Assembly (NCBI GenBank): GCA_005765155.1
Contig: VCCP01000004.1
Span: forward strand, 1,116,001 to 1,180,000
Reading direction: 5' to 3'
Source of the DNA: Zelopaecilomyces penicillatus
Taxonomy: Eukaryota; Ascomycota; Sordariomycetes; Hypocreales; Pseudodiploosporaceae
DNA length: 64,000 bases
The translations under genes were made by a program, and so were the position numbers. Below are positions 54,264 through 64,000 of this stretch, one piece after another (the stretch's first letter is position 1; each line of letters starts with the position of its first letter). The notes under the pieces are model-generated. The model did not search any database, had not been told where the DNA came from, and saw nothing but the letters and a program-made list of their open reading frames with translations.

Positions 54264-56486
54264 TTAGTAAAGCGCACCACCGTAGACATGGCTGCTTCGC
54301 CACTTCAAGAACTCGCCCAGACCATGGCCCAGATTGTGGGCCATGGACATGTTGTCTGCATCGTTCTCATCGATGCCATTTGCGCCGGCTTCGCCAACCA
54401 CAAGGGGACCCCAGGGAGTCTCGACATTGCTATTGTCGCTATTGCTTCGGCTGTGATTGCCACTGCTAAGTCGGCGCAGAAATTTTGCTGCTTTGTCAAG
54501 GGTATGGTGCTGAGGCGCCTGTTGCAGAAGCATTACCATCTTCTCGCTGTCAATCGGTGTTTTCAGTTCACTGTCAGACTCCGTATTGACAGTAGATGGT
54601 GAGGAGGCTACGCTCTCAGCCAAATCTAGGCTACCTGCTGAGTCTCTTTGAGTAGATCGGTGTGCCGTGGTTGGTCGACTCCCGGCTATAAGCTCGCCGT
54701 GTGTCTCAAAGCCAAATTCATCAAACCAGGCTGTCATATCATCGGCAATTTCGCCATCATCATACTCGCCCTCGTTCTTGGCAGGAGGGAACACATCACT
54801 CAGATCACCAGCCCCACCTAGAATAGCCATCTGGAAGGCGGCCCAGTCGACATCCTCGTCAACATCCTCAGCTACCGCGGCCTGTCTGCTCAGCCCGGTC
54901 TTCTGGAATATAATCGGCCCATGCCGGAAGGCTGGCGTTGTTAAAGTAAAGGGGGTGCTGCGAAAGCACATATATTCGTTTCTTTCTTTTGCTCCTTGAG
55001 TCATGCTGCGACTGCGGGGCCGTGGCCGAAGTTGTGAATTTTGAGCGTTGCGTTGTGTTGCCAAATGCACCTCTGGTATTGTGGGCAGTTGTGTTGTGAG
55101 TTGTGATTTAGCTGCGAAGCGTGCTGGGTTTTTAGGTGGAGGAACAAGAAGTAACGGGACGTCTGGGGTGGCAGTAAGACTTGAAAATTCTGAAAATGCC
55201 CGTTCATGCTGGGTCTTTGTTGAGCTGCTGCTTTGTAGCGCAAAGTTACGGTGGACAACTGCGTGATCAAAAGGCACGGACGAGGGAGCTGAGGAAGGGC
55301 CATCAAATGGCACTGCGCTCATATCCTCTCCGGCTGCGCTAAGTTCTGCTGACACCAGACTCTCTAGATAGAATGGATCCAAAGTGTGGGTTTCTGGGAC
55401 ACTCTGGCCAAAACTCCAATCCGAACCGGTCGACTTGGGCGATTCCAAAGCAGATTTGCTGTCGGCGCGCGTCATACTTTCTTTTCCGTTCCATATCGCC
55501 TCGATGCGGGCGGGTGTCATTAAACCCTTGGGGTGCCGAGTCTTGCTCCTGTCAACCACACTATTGCTCTGTGCCTTTTGATGCCAGCGTGTTGCTGAGG
55601 GCAGTGCCACGCTTTGGCCAACCCTCTGTTTCCTTTGAGATGTGGAGTTGGGCGAGCTGGGCGCTGCATCAACAAGACAGTGAGAATCAGTCTGTGCCAA
55701 TGGGGCAGATGGATGCCGTCGCAGCCTTTGATTGTGGCGGCCAGGAACAATGGGAGGTGGCGCGGAAGTCCCAGCTAGGCGAGGTTTGCGAGTAGCTCTC
55801 TTTGTCTCTTTGAGAGCCGCTCCAACAGCCTCAAAGGCCAGGTCTGCCTCGCGCATAAGAGTCTGGAAGTCATCTGAGAGCATGCCCATGTGCTGGTTGC
55901 AGTGGTCGTCGGTGGAATCCTCAGGGAACTTGAATGTCTGCCTCAGCACACCGGTTTCAGGCATGGGTGGTGATGGAGGCGAGGGAACCGTCGCTACGCC
56001 GTCTGCCTCCTGCATTCCCTCAACGCAGTCCTCAAAGAGTCCATGACGAGGGCGCGCAGGCCGTTTAGGCGGGAGTTTCCGAGCCGAAAACGAATCCGGT
56101 TGTGAGGCTGGATCCAGGAGACCTAGGGTTGTGGCAGCCTTCCTATTCATAGCAGGTGAGATAATGAGAGCGTGGTCGCTGCTGTCGCCGCTGCTTCGTG
56201 AGCTGGTCCTGTTCGGGATGGCAGGTGCTGCTGAGGAGACTCGGCGCAGACTGTGGCTCTTGCGCAGAGAGCTGGCGGTGGAGCTGGTCGAATCCCGCTT
56301 TCTATGGGAAGGCAACCACGATCGAGTGCGCGGCTTCGTCGCCGATTCATTTGATTCCTCCTCCTGTCCCTTGATTGCTTTGATTGTTTTGGTCTGAGTG
56401 CTATCACCAGACGCAGTGCGTGCATGTGAAGCCAGAGCGAGCGAGACGCTGGCACCAAGGCTGTCCATCTTGTCGGCTACGGACAT
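54264..56486 (-). CDS. conserved disordered fungal protein, function unknown
   Basis: Single frame of 740 residues from the ATG at 56486 (MSVADKMDSLGAS); the frame extends upstream without an ATG. No named domain was recognised, but the layout matches widespread uncharacterised Sordariomycete proteins. The bulk is Ser/Pro-rich. Short segments that look conserved are EDFQTLM-like (DDFQTLMREADLAFEAVG, about 207-225), MTPARIEAIWNGKES, EYMCFRSTPFTLTTPAFRHGPI (about 503-525), DVDWAAFQMAILGGAGDLSD (about 545-565) and TAWFDEFGFETHGELI (about 590-605). Aromatic short motifs in an otherwise disordered chain suggest an adaptor or scaffold that binds several partners; this is inference. Four basic RKR-like clusters in the first 130 residues could serve nuclear import. 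Confidence 0.7.
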   Translation of the reverse strand: MSVADKMDSLGASVSLALASHARTASGDSTQTKTIKAIKGQEEESNESATKPRTRSWLPSHRKRDSTSSTASSLRKSHSLRRVSSAAPAIPNRTSSRSSGDSSDHALIISPAMNRKAATTLGLLDPASQPDSFSARKLPPKRPARPRHGLFEDCVEGMQEADGVATVPSPPSPPMPETGVLRQTFKFPEDSTDDHCNQHMGMLSDDFQTLMREADLAFEAVGAALKETKRATRKPRLAGTSAPPPIVPGRHNQRLRRHPSAPLAQTDSHCLVDAAPSSPNSTSQRKQRVGQSVALPSATRWHQKAQSNSVVDRSKTRHPKGLMTPARIEAIWNGKESMTRADSKSALESPKSTGSDWSFGQSVPETHTLDPFYLESLVSAELSAAGEDMSAVPFDGPSSAPSSVPFDHAVVHRNFALQSSSSTKTQHERAFSEFSSLTATPDVPLLLVPPPKNPARFAAKSQLTTQLPTIPEVHLATQRNAQNSQLRPRPRSRSMTQGAKERNEYMCFRSTPFTLTTPAFRHGPIIFQKTGLSRQAAVAEDVDEDVDWAAFQMAILGGAGDLSDVFPPAKNEGEYDDGEIADDMTAWFDEFGFETHGELIAGSRPTTAHRSTQRDSAGSLDLAESVASSPSTVNTESDSELKTPIDSEKMVMLLQQAPQHHTLDKAAKFLRRLSSGNHSRSNSDNSNVETPWGPLVVGEAGANGIDENDADNMSMAHNLGHGLGEFLKWRSSHVYGGALY

Positions 56487-59400
56487 GCCAGTGGCGCTCG
56501 GGTAAAGTGGTGAAGAGACAATGGATACGGATAAGTGAAAGAAGCAGCAAACGTGGGGTCGTGGAATGCGAGGGCTAATAAAAGTGATATAGGCCGCACG
56601 GAAAAAGCCACGAGGCAAATGGAGCCAAGAGCAAGAGAGGCACAGCGCAGGAAGTCGCCGCGCCGAGGACGACGGGTGGACGGGATATGTACTCAATCGA
56701 GAAGAGCCGGAGTACGCGAGGGTCTAGGTGAGCCGGCTACGGTGTGGGGCAGCTAGACACCAGCACCAGTGCATAATCAGACAACCAACGCGCCGACGCC
56801 GAGTTCACCAACGGGCCGATGAGTGGCGAGGACAAGCAGGTTCCAGCTGGACACAACGCGATGGCAGGTCGACCAAAACTAGCTTTCGTGTTTCCCACGA
56901 CAGACAGATGGAGCGAGAAACAAAATGGCTTAAGAATATAAACAGGCCAAGAGGACAGGACGCTGGAAGAAAACCGAGTTGCACAAGGATCTGGCGGCGA
57001 CACACAACTGACGTGGGACAACTTGACTTAAAGGGACCACTGGCCGATGGCTGCGGGCTGGCATGGATGGGGGCTTGGGGGGATGGATGGGGATGTGGAT
57101 GGGATGCTAGGATGCATAGAGGCGTGCTGGATGGTCCGTCCCATCCCGGCTCTACAATGCTGGTGAGAGCTTGGCTCCTCCGGCCCTGTACCTACGACTT
57201 ACCAACTCCGGTCTGCTTGTAACGGGCCAAGGTCAAGACCATGACCAGACTAGACAGGCCAGCCGAGCCGAGCCAACCCTCTAAGGTAAGGTAGCCAACC
57301 CAGCAGCCAACCAGACATCCTTGTTAGCCTCACACACCACACCATCAACACAACCAATGCTCTTGTCGGTTTTTGCTGTGCCCTACGGGGGTACTGGGCC
57401 AATACATGAAAACCTCGAAAGACATTAACCTAATGGTGAAGACCCAGACCCCAAACTCCCGAGGCGGCCCTCGTGAGCACTGCTCTCGGGCTTACTTACC
57501 GTCGTGGAGACAGCTTCTGACGACTTCCTGTCCCGGCACTCCAAGCACACATCACAGCGTCCGGGCACTGGGATAAGATGACTCAAAACGTCTTTGACCT
57601 CGCTGTTATCACGATCCATCACGGACCATCACGATGCAGCATCAAGTTGGGCACCTTTTTGTGTCTCTCCAGTGTCTGATCTCTGCTTTGCTTTGGCTTG
57701 ACCTCTTGCTTTTTGCGGCGACGTGCACATTGCTGAGGCACTTGACTCGACGAGGGTGCCACAGACAAACTTTCCATTTTTGGCTGCTGCTTAAAGATGT
57801 CTATGGGTACTCCAAGCCCGAAGCTCCGCTTCCTCCACTTTGGTCTATTCTCTTCTCTGCAGCGCCGCACTCGGTGGATGCTTGTGAGCCTTTTGCATGG
57901 CGCTCCTGGTACAGATGGACTTGTCCTCCTTCCGCCGCATCGACCAGGACACAACGCGCTTCTTATTGTTATCTTCGTATGAGCACAATACAGCCATGTT
58001 TGCTAGCTAGCAAGCTGCTTTGTTTGCCTGTTAGGAGGAGCTCCTCTGCACGCACAAAGTCTCCTCTCCCTACATATTCTTATGTATACATTAACAAGTT
58101 TCGATCCACCGCTAGAAGAAGCAGAAGAAGAAATCCTGGTCAGCTGCCAAATATCTAACTAACCTATCGCCCCGACCATGGCCGCCAATCTGGCCGAGGC
58201 GAGGATGTGAGGGAGGAAGTGGGTGCCCTGGGGTGCCCTGCTGGACTGTACCGGCGCCGGCTACTCATTGCTCAACGGAGCAGCTAGTCATCTTCATGCC
58301 CGCCTCATCCACCGTCCTCTTTGGGATATTTACCCCATGCCACCATCCATTAATTAGATCCATCCGAGCCCACCAACGGCCCCACGTTGTATTGCAGGCA
58401 TTGATGGTCCAGGAAGGCAGAGCACCAGCACGACGGCCATGCGATCTGCGTTGCATCCCACCAAGCCCACCAGACGGCCGGCGTCTTTGCCCCAGGTTTC
58501 CTCACCCATTCTGCCGTGACAGGCGTCCACACCTTGCGGCTTCTTCGGGGGCTTCTGCTGCTTCGATCCTTCACCGTAACTACCAAGACAGAATGTGGTA
58601 GTCACCATCTGCTTTACCCTCACTTGAACCGCCGCCAGGCGCTGACCATTGTACCAGACGCCTACCGCAACAGGCATGGGGGCAGAGGCTTGTCAACCCC
58701 GCGCTGCAATTATTGGCCTCATTGTACGAACGCTGCCTAGCTTATAAAATGGTGTTTCTTAGGATACCCGAGCATGCTGGGGAGTTGAATACAACGTACA
58801 GACAGGCCACTCAATACCACCATGCTTAACTATGCATCCGACCACTGAATCGCGGGGTGATGGAGCGAATAATACAACATCTGCCTTATATATTAGCGAT
58901 TGCAACCATCGACATATTCGTCATCATCATGAATCGTGCTGTGTGTTACGTAGGCAGATGACCTCGTACGTGACTGAGGATGTCTGCGCAATCCAGTCAG
59001 CCATCGTGTCCTGTCCCGGTCTTCAGTGGGATGTTATCAGGCTATTGTGGATCGTGCATGCAAGCCCCAAGGAACGAACTGCTGCGGCTCTAAAGATAAG
59101 CAAATGTAAAAAAAAAATCCAAAAAAAAAAATCGTCTGTCCACTGATGTGCGTGCTAGGATGTTCAAAACTGCGCATTACGGGCGTCATCGGGAACCATT
59201 TGTCCCAGGTTTGGCCAAGATACATAAACTTGGTGCAATGTATCGTTTATTTGCAGCACATGTGAGACACGGACAGCAACATCCGACTGTGGTCGGCCTG
59301 GTCAGCCTGGTGCGGATGAAGCGAAATGGGAAAAGTTGCACCCTTACACTACATTTCATTCGCCATTATCTGTTGTCTCATATAGCTCTGTCTGTCTGTC

Positions 59401-61640
59401 TTTCTTTTCTCTTTCACTCCTTGCTCTGTGCCCCTGATGCTTGTCTCTGCTCTGTCTCTGCTATATCTCCAAGTTTCTCATTGACCACGTCGGTGCCTGA
59501 GCAATGTTTGTGATACTGGTGATAATCCAGCTTAGCGACATGTGTTGGCACCAGTCTATCAGTGCGTACAGTACGACACTTGACTCGCATTACTGCGTGG
59601 AGGAGGGAATCAGGTATAGAGAGAGGAATAGCACAGCTCTGGCGGGGTCACAAGGTTAAGAATGGGCCAAGGCGCACGACAATAGACGCAAAAAATGCTA
59701 AACAAAAGCCCAGACAGTCTGAGAATTATCATTATTATCATGGCCGTTCCTGAGACGTGCGGACGTGCGTTTGCTGTCCATGCATGGCATGTGTTGGGTC
59801 CGATGAACGAGCGAGATCGACCAGTTCACAGCGGCAATCGCGCTGTGCCCAACAGTCCAACAAGAGTCCAAGAACCTAATCAAAACCCAAGGGTCCAAGC
59901 TCGAAGGATAGCCGTTGGTGTTTTGTGAATGTGAGCACGTATGACGAAGTTGAATGACGCACGTCCGTATAATATTGACATGCAACTTGGAGGGCACGGA
60001 ATAGGATTCGGAAATGACCAAGTCGCGCACAGGGAATCATACATTTACTACGTAAGGTATTCATTCATTCATACTTACGTAAATTAATGTACGGTACTCC
60101 CAGACAAGCAAGCAGACAAGCATCTGTCAATGTCAGTGTCAGACTGGCATCAGCACGGCAAAGAACTGGGTCCGGTAGTTGGCTGCTGTATGGTTGGGCG
60201 AGGGAGAGATGCATTTGGTAATGGCGAGGCTAGCTTGAGTTAATATCTACTGCATGCATTCAGGCTACTGCCTAGAGGGCCAAATGTGTGTTCCAGAATC
60301 CGCAGCAAAAATAAGCAGGCGAACTGTCCACGGGTTGACTGGTGGGAACGTGTATTCGTGCAAGGACTAGGTACCTAGGTTATCAACGATGTAATTGTGT
60401 ACTCTCTTCTCTCCGTCTTCCCGTCAATTGTTACCAAAAACAAGTATTTCGTACTCGATACAAGCGGGTAGGTTGATTATTGTTGAGCGAGTCTTTTTCT
60501 GGCGCGGAACGCCGCCGCCAGACGACGCCAATTGAGTCAGCGGCGCAAAGCCCGGGCCAGAAATCGTTGGGGGGTTGCAAATCGCATTACAATAGGAAGT
60601 TGTGAGCTTTAGGGACTTTGTGCCATCCATCAGCTGCTCAGCGTCCATCCCGTAATAATCCATCACTAGAAAAAGAAGAGGACAGCATGGCTACAGTGGG
60701 TGGGTGTACCTAGAGCAGCTTACATACATCATCACTGTAGTGCATCCCACCTGCTGCTCACGCTCACGCCCACGCTCACACACACAATGTCCAAAAAAGC
60801 CCGCCCCTCCCACCACCACCACTGTTGGAAGAGGAGATCCCGTCAATCACAACGACCCGTTCAAACTCCGTCACGTCAAGACAAGGCACGGAAAAAAGAA
60901 AGAAGAAACTTGGAAAAGGAGTGCACAAAAATAGATCAGGGCTGGGGAGTGCGCAGGAGCAGACTGGAGAGCGGCTCGATCAGCCAGCCAGCCAGCTTAT
61001 TTGCAAGTACAAAGATGAGCGGACATCTCCTTCATAGGCCAGTTATTCGCCGGTGCTTTTGTCGAAGCTTACATGCGTCTTTTTTTCTCCCTCGCTCTCT
61101 CCGTACGTGTGTGTGTGTGTGCGCGCAGTTTTGCTAAGTAGATTTTTTTTATTGGGAATTCTTTCTTCATTCTTAGGCACGTTTGCCACATAGATAGGGC
61201 AGACTGCGACATTATCGGACATCGTCATGTCTTGTCCTTGGCCATGGCTGGATGCAAGATAATTAAGCCATGGCTGTCGAAATTAATCAATTTATTCCCT
61301 TTTACGACTCGACGGAATCGGGCCCTTTCCTCTTTGTACAACATTGGGAAGATGGTGGGGGGCGTTCCAGGGGGGTTGTGGTAACCAATCAATGCAGGAT
61401 CGGGACGGGCAACCAGAGAACGGAAGCAAAACGTTCCATGAGTAGTTCTGGCTGCATACGTAGCACCTCATTAGCCTGTACTGAGCAGATACCCAGATGT
61501 AAGCCTCCAGATTGTCATCAATCAGGTGGGCAGGCGACCACAATCGCGGTGTGCAACAGGTCACGGGGTTCTGCGATGGCGCCAAATCGGTGAGCCATCT
61601 CACTCCCATCCTACACCCATCTTAAGCTAAACATCCACTC

Positions 61641-61700
61641 TACCTCCTCCCTCCCTCCCTCCATCCACTCCTTCCATTCCATCCAACCATCCATCCACAA
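61641..61700 (+). repeat. TCCC/TCCA low-complexity repeat
   Basis: A pyrimidine-rich run of CTCC, CTCC, TCCA and ATCC units, imperfect. Non-coding. Confidence 0.8.
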
Positions 61701-62697
61701 AACGGCAACGTGTCGACTTGCTCTTCCATATTTCCATTCCTCTTTTCTCCATGGCCGGATTATTCGTCTCCCGCATGTCCCACCAACTTGGCCGTCTGTG
61801 GGTGCATTTGCTGCGTTCTTCATCATCCACACCACCGGATCTAAAATAAGCAAAAATAAATCTACCACACAGACATTCAGAGGCGCCGATCTCCCCCAGA
61901 AAGGTGAAGAAAAGCAAAAAGCCCCCGAAAGCAACAAAAAGCAAAAACATAAGCCTCCGAGCTGTCAAACGCGGACCCCACATTCCTGTGCCGCGTCGAC
62001 GATCTTTGGTCACTAGATAATATCTTATCAGTATGAATATTGCTCATGTTGATCAGGGACATTGGGGAGAGAGATCACCACGATCACCAACCCAACATGG
62101 TAGGTGGGATTAGATGCTGGCGGTTGAAACCCCCATAACAGGAAGAAGTGATGGGCTTGAAGAAACACAAACTGATGCTACCATCGTGTGCAAACTAATA
62201 CACACCAGCTCTCTTTGCTCTTCCCCTCCCCAACCCCTCCTCTTCACACCTTCCCACACACTTGATCGGACTTTCAAGTTTCGGGGTTGAACCCAAGAGA
62301 AATGGGAAGCGTTGTAATGCAACAGTAGATGGTGGTAGTGCCACCTACTACCTCGGTAGGTATGCTTTGCAGACCAAGTTAATAGCAAGGGCATTGTTAC
62401 CCATTCAAACCTACCTACAACTCTAACCCACAGACTACATAGGTAGCATGTCTACTGGTTATTCTCTTCAATTGTACTCGTAGATCAAAATTCGAACGCC
62501 AAAGGATTGTATCTTTCAAACTCGGAGATAGAAAAAAAAGCCCGCCTCCCAATCCACTGGTATCGGCGCCGTCTCTTGCAATAGTGAATCACATGCGCCT
62601 AGTGCTGTCTCGCCGTTGTAAGTAGACCATGCTGGCTGAAGAAAGTGGCATTTATTCGCATTGTCTTGCTGGTTACAGGTATCGGGATGGTCATTGT

Positions 62698-62722
62698 GGG
62701 GGGGGGGGGGGGGGGGGGGGGG
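62698..62722 (+). repeat. homopolymer of 25 G
   Basis: An uninterrupted run of 25 G on the plus strand, able in principle to form a G-quadruplex. Its exact length is likely to be uncertain in the assembly. Confidence 0.9.
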
Positions 62723-64000
62723 ACGTGGACACACCTTTGCATTCTAGTCCCGACTCCCCAGCCAGAACACCCACCACCAAGGCCCCATGCACTTTCTGCT
62801 CTGAGCTTCTGGCGTCCTCACACATCTGAGGAAGTCGATGCCCCAGACTCCAGATCTCTTATCTGGCTCTGTCTGTGCGAACCCCGCCGCGAAAGCAGAT
62901 CATCATGGCCTGCCACAAAAAGTCCCTTTCCCTTACGTTTGCCCCATTAACCGGTCACCCCAGGTTTGAACCCGCTGTTGTTATTCTCATTGCGGTGAGT
63001 CCGCCGGCCAGAGCGGGAGCGCCCAAAATGTTTGCCTGGCTGTCAAAGCTTTATCCCTCCCTTTTCCTCGGCTCTAGCATTACCCCGCCGAAGGCAGAGG
63101 GCTCGCGGGCTCGCTCGGCTTCTGGTGGTGGCTTTTGGTTTGGAAGTCGGGGGCTGTCGGGGGCTGCCGACGCACGTGAAGTTGTGGCTTGCTATGCCAA
63201 AGCGATTGCATCCGGACGTTATTCCCTTGTGATTGTGATTGTGCTTGTACTGTGTACATTCTTTGCATTTGCACAACCACCACGATTAAGGCTGGACGAG
63301 GGCTGAAACTGCAAGAATCTGCAAAGATCGAATGGACAAACCATAGAATCTCCATCCGTGCCTTCAATCTCGCCTTAGCCGATACGTTCTTTCCAAACAG
63401 ATGGATTAAGGCAAAACAAAAGGAAGTCGCAAAGCAACCATGCAATGCACATGCGGTGGTGGGTAGGCGGAGGTAAGGCAGGAGCCCACCAGCGGGACGG
63501 ATGGACGGCGCCTTCCCCAGGATTTCGTCAATACTTGCTATGGCAAACGTGTCATAATTCGTCAACCGCCCCGGAGAGTGCATAAGCGGCAGCATGCGCA
63601 TAAACATGCGCGTACCCAAAGAGGAAGAAAGGACATACCCGGAAGCAAAATGCATATAACTGACCTCCCCTGCCCATATCATAGTTGAGGAGCTATTCGC
63701 TGATAATAGATAAGAGGTAGGTCTCTAAACTCTAAACACGTCTTTGGGTGGCTGGGCTTACGTACATGCATAATACAATCAACATGATGCCGTTGCGTGT
63801 AAGAAGTTAGTGGCGTGATTGTGTTTTGTATGTTTTTGGCTTTTGCCGAGTTCTGACTTGATTTGTATCTCTCGTCTTTTCTTAGTAGTTGCAACTCGAT
63901 GTCAGTTGGTAAGTCCGTGACTAGAACTCAAGTTTTCACATATCGCTAAAAACTGACATCTCCCGCAGAATTGGCATGCTTGTATTTTTTTTTACAAATA

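Larger units (their letters stand above)
56487..64000. other. 7.5-kb stretch without a supportable gene
   Basis: Only short, low-complexity or compositionally odd frames occur, and none shows a domain. The stretch holds an A-rich run (about 59108-59131), a perfect palindrome CTAGGTACCTAG (60367-60378), GT/GC repeats (about 61104-61126), TCCC/TCCA-type repeats (about 61641-61700), a run of 25 G (62698-62722) and a dense group of TACCTAC/GGTAGGT words (62340-62450). The left end includes the promoter and leader of the minus-strand gene that starts at 56486. The rest might be a long promoter/leader of a gene beyond the window, non-coding RNA, or fast-evolving DNA. Confidence 0.5.

Noticed and set aside
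57634..58158. 174-codon plus-strand frame in the gene-free right end
   Set aside because: Start is not ATG at the first codon of a supported context, composition is erratic, and no family pattern is visible.
61611..62013. Minus-strand frame with a hydrophobic segment
   Set aside because: Its C-terminal part is encoded by the TCCC/TCCA repeat and the hydrophobic segment is short; no supporting motif.
62960..62985. B-box-like GGTTCAAAC on the minus strand
   Set aside because: Neither a T stem nor an acceptor stem can be formed around it, so it is not a tRNA.

Overview
The window is nuclear DNA of a filamentous ascomycete. The genes carry short introns (about 50-175 bp) with GT...AG ends, the proteins are fungal types (Mdm12, Ppc89-like spindle pole protein, fungal Fab1, GH76 mannanase, Ted1/Cdc1), and there is an intron-containing tRNA-Ile. 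Gene content and the TACCTACC/GGTAGGTA-rich spacers suggest a Sordariomycete, probably Hypocreales; that is inference and the genus cannot be fixed. No bacterial operons, CRISPR arrays or intact transposons were seen.

Layout: 1-3.2 kb has no supportable gene. 3.2-5.1 kb is threonine dehydratase (ILV1, minus). 6.2-8.4 kb looks like an accessory pocket: a DUF7704-type membrane protein, an AT-rich spacer, and the C-terminal half of a cytochrome P450 that appears to be a gene relic. 8.5-10.3 kb is a secreted GH76 alpha-1,6-mannanase. 11.6-14.8 kb is a Ppc89-like spindle pole body protein. 15.3-28.3 kb is a compact housekeeping block: NOC2 (60S ribosome assembly), VPS28 (ESCRT-I), MDM12 (ERMES) and the 2461-residue PI3P 5-kinase FAB1. 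29.6-31.9 kb is an unrecognised disordered protein with one conserved block and an Ala/Pro repeat. 32.5-33.3 kb is a mitochondrial BolA protein, 36.1-38.2 kb an ACSF3-like malonyl-CoA synthetase, 38.7-39.6 kb eIF4E, 40.7-42.0 kb a conserved fungal protein of unknown function, and 42.4 kb the tRNA-Ile(AAU). 44.1-49.1 kb is a very large PhoD-like phosphatase, 50.2-52.3 kb a Ted1/Cdc1-type GPI-remodelling metallophosphatase, 53.1-53.3 kb the small APC/C subunit Cdc26, and 54.3-56.5 kb a conserved disordered fungal protein. 56.5-64 kb is a 7.5-kb stretch in which no gene could be supported.

Most genes are single-copy core cell-biology genes with no evident shared pathway. The nearest things to functional clusters are the adjacent endomembrane genes VPS28-MDM12-FAB1 and the two neighbouring metallophosphatases. 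No convincing new multi-gene system was found. The best leads are the orphan proteins at 29.6 kb, 40.7 kb and 54.3 kb, the long gene-free right end, a cluster of mutually exclusive hairpins ahead of the Ted1-like gene, and the recurrent TACCTACC motif confined to spacers. Exon boundaries were worked out by eye from reading frame, splice consensus and family similarity; no search or transcript data were available.
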